From Trujillonella endophytica (GTDB lineage Bacteria; Actinomycetota; Actinomycetes; Mycobacteriales; Geodermatophilaceae), in the NCBI RefSeq assembly GCF_900110555.1, contig NZ_FOEE01000005.1:1-64000 (forward strand): a stretch of DNA of 64,000 bases. Direction: 5' to 3'. Positions 62,823 to 64,000 of this stretch are shown here, in pieces. The notes beneath the pieces are model-generated. The model was given only the letters and a program-made list of their open reading frames with translations. It had not been told where the DNA came from and made no database searches. A program made the translations under genes and the position numbers. Numbering within the stretch: the stretch's first letter is position 1; every line of letters begins with the position of its first letter.

Positions 62823-64000
62823 TCACCTTCCGAAGACGTCCCGCCGCAATTCGGCATAGGCAGCCATTCCAGGCTGAAGCAAAGGAGCCAGCGTGTCGCG
62901 GGCAAATGCATTCCAGTCGCTACCCGCAGCGGTTAGCAGGAGGAGTTTCCGAAGGCGGACATAGATGGAGCCTGCCGGTGATTTCCAGTCGTCTGTGTCA
63001 TTGCCCCGCGCAACGCTCGCCGCAAGTTCTTCCTCTTTGATCGTGAGCGCCTCCGCAATCCGTTCAGGCTGCTGATTCACCTCACACAGCGCCCGGATTA
63101 CGTCGTCGTCCAGAAGGTAGGCCTCTATGTGCCTGCGGCTGAGCACTCGCACGCCGCTGTCTACCAAGAGTCGGACTTCCTCCGCCGACCGCGTGTCTCG
63201 GTCAATTAGCCTCCGGACGGAAGTTCCGGACGATATTGCTTGTATGGCTTTGCCTAGTTCGATGCGGTCCTGCCCGGCATCCTGCGAGTTGCCGACGGAG
63301 AGAAAATCGGTATTGGGGAACTCCCCACTGAAGATCCTGCGGTAGCACGTCGCGTCGAACGCTGCCTTTTGATCGTTCTGACCCTTCGCTGGCCTGCCTT
63401 CGCACAGAACGACCTCTTCTGGCGCCACCAAGATCGCCAGATCGCCTAGTGCGACGTCAAGAGTCCGCGCCCAGAAGTCGCGGGTCGGTTGCACCGGCGG
63501 CAGTACGACAGGTTGATCGAAATCCGAGCCTTGAAGATCGATGAAGCAGACACTCCCTGGGTCCGACTGCGCCATCTCCCAGGCCCTCCGCATGAAGCCG
63601 ATGCTGTGGCTTGCCATGAACAGCTGGCATCGCTCCGGCAGGAGATTCACCAGAGTCTCCAGCAGCGCCCCTTGAACCCGCGTGTTCAGATGGGTCTCCG
63701 GCTCATCGATACACCAAAGCGTGTCATCGTAGAACTCTCGCTTCACGACTGTGTCCAAGATCAGGTCGAAAGCTGACTTTTCCCCCGCAGACAAGTTCTT
63801 GTAGAGAAAATTCTTAGAGTCGCCCTTCTCGAAGTAGAACGTTCCTGCACTTCCGGTCGAGACTCCGACGCCCCCGACGCCGCTCAACAGCAGGTCCGGA
63901 AAGACCTCCTGCATCGCCCTCCGAACGTCACCAATGATGCGATCCCGAATCTCTCCCTTTGTTGTCGTATCGGGTATCGACGTGTCATAGATTCCATCGA
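62823..64000 (-). CDS. AAA ATPase fused to a DUF4435-like TOPRIM-type domain (5' end beyond window)
   Basis: The frame is open to the right edge; the visible part is about 391 residues and the ATP-binding Walker A half is missing. It has an ABC/OLD-like signature NLSAGEKSAFDLIL, Walker B LWCIDEPETHLN and a switch FMASHSIGFMRRAW. The C-terminal part reads VVLCEGRPAKGQNDQKAAFD, then RRLIDRDTRSAEEV and SRRHIEAYLLDDDVI, the pattern of DUF4435 (a TOPRIM-like domain). Fused AAA/DUF4435 proteins occur among PARIS- and OLD-type phage defence genes. G+C is far below the neighbours, so it was acquired recently. Confidence 0.72.
   Translation of the reverse strand, partial: DGIYDTSIPDTTTKGEIRDRIIGDVRRAMQEVFPDLLLSGVGGVGVSTGSAGTFYFEKGDSKNFLYKNLSAGEKSAFDLILDTVVKREFYDDTLWCIDEPETHLNTRVQGALLETLVNLLPERCQLFMASHSIGFMRRAWEMAQSDPGSVCFIDLQGSDFDQPVVLPPVQPTRDFWARTLDVALGDLAILVAPEEVVLCEGRPAKGQNDQKAAFDATCYRRIFSGEFPNTDFLSVGNSQDAGQDRIELGKAIQAISSGTSVRRLIDRDTRSAEEVRLLVDSGVRVLSRRHIEAYLLDDDVIRALCEVNQQPERIAEALTIKEEELAASVARGNDTDDWKSPAGSIYVRLRKLLLLTAAGSDWNAFARDTLAPLLQPGMAAYAELRRDVFGR

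Overview
The window is very G+C-rich DNA (about 74% by eye) with many GTG starts, GTGA/ATGA/TGATG stop-start overlaps and several apparently leaderless genes. It carries a heme-type DevS/DevR pair, an Acg-type nitroreductase, F420-type LLM oxidoreductase and a DUF222/HNH remnant. This points to a soil actinobacterium, and the protein style suggests Geodermatophilaceae (Blastococcus, Geodermatophilus or Modestobacter). That placement is inference from style, not a database match.

Region 1 (1-491): the 5' end of an IS110-family DEDD transposase runs off the left edge, with its noncoding flank behind it.

Region 2 (492-29535): a large accessory catabolic region. TetR regulators sit beside amidohydrolases, two N-acyl-D-amino-acid deacylase-like enzymes and two PhyH-type dioxygenases. 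A tightly coupled eight-gene operon (9810-16977) encodes a D-2-hydroxyacid dehydrogenase, HpcH/HpaI aldolase, 3Fe-4S ferredoxin, DUF1059 protein, PRISE/VEP1-like reductase, cytochrome P450, fused acyl-CoA dehydrogenase and NTF2-fold protein. An LLM oxidoreductase, hydrolases, a MaoC-like hydratase, SDRs and an orphan lipoprotein solute-binding protein follow. An SDR-cupin-SDR-dehydrogenase-SDR operon lies at 25756-29535. A CFA-type methyltransferase, a PspC peptide and a GDSL hydrolase are interspersed.

Region 3 (29542-42301): a housekeeping-like stretch (MOSC protein, small membrane protein) and then a second catabolic block. It holds a paralogous TetR/deacylase pair, an HSL-type esterase, two Baeyer-Villiger-type monooxygenases, SDRs, an amidohydrolase and an IclR regulator. 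Together these look like a ketone-to-ester-to-acid route for a cyclic or aromatic ketone. The substrate is unknown.

Region 4 (42320-46369): a cNMP-domain histidine kinase and a cyclase/ThDP-enzyme pair.

Region 5 (46509-60727): a DosR/DevR-like hypoxia or dormancy island. It contains devR and devS (with the heme-ligand histidine conserved), an operon flavodoxin - Acg nitroreductase - phosphoketolase - acetate kinase, an operon CBS/BON - flavodoxin - PNPOx-like, a SRPBCC protein, a tandem universal stress protein and a DUF4389 membrane protein. Short palindromes of the GGGAC...GGCCC type sit in front of these units.

Region 6 (about 60697-64000): a decayed integrated element. A DUF222/HNH gene end abuts a truncated large serine recombinase near 61000. 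Behind it are a small coupled ORF, a HUH rolling-circle Rep protein, about 500 bp of noncoding DNA full of inverted repeats, and, at clearly lower G+C, an AAA ATPase joined to a DUF4435-like domain that runs off the right edge. That last gene resembles a fused PARIS- or OLD-type defence protein.

No tRNA, rRNA, CRISPR array or recognisable riboswitch was seen.
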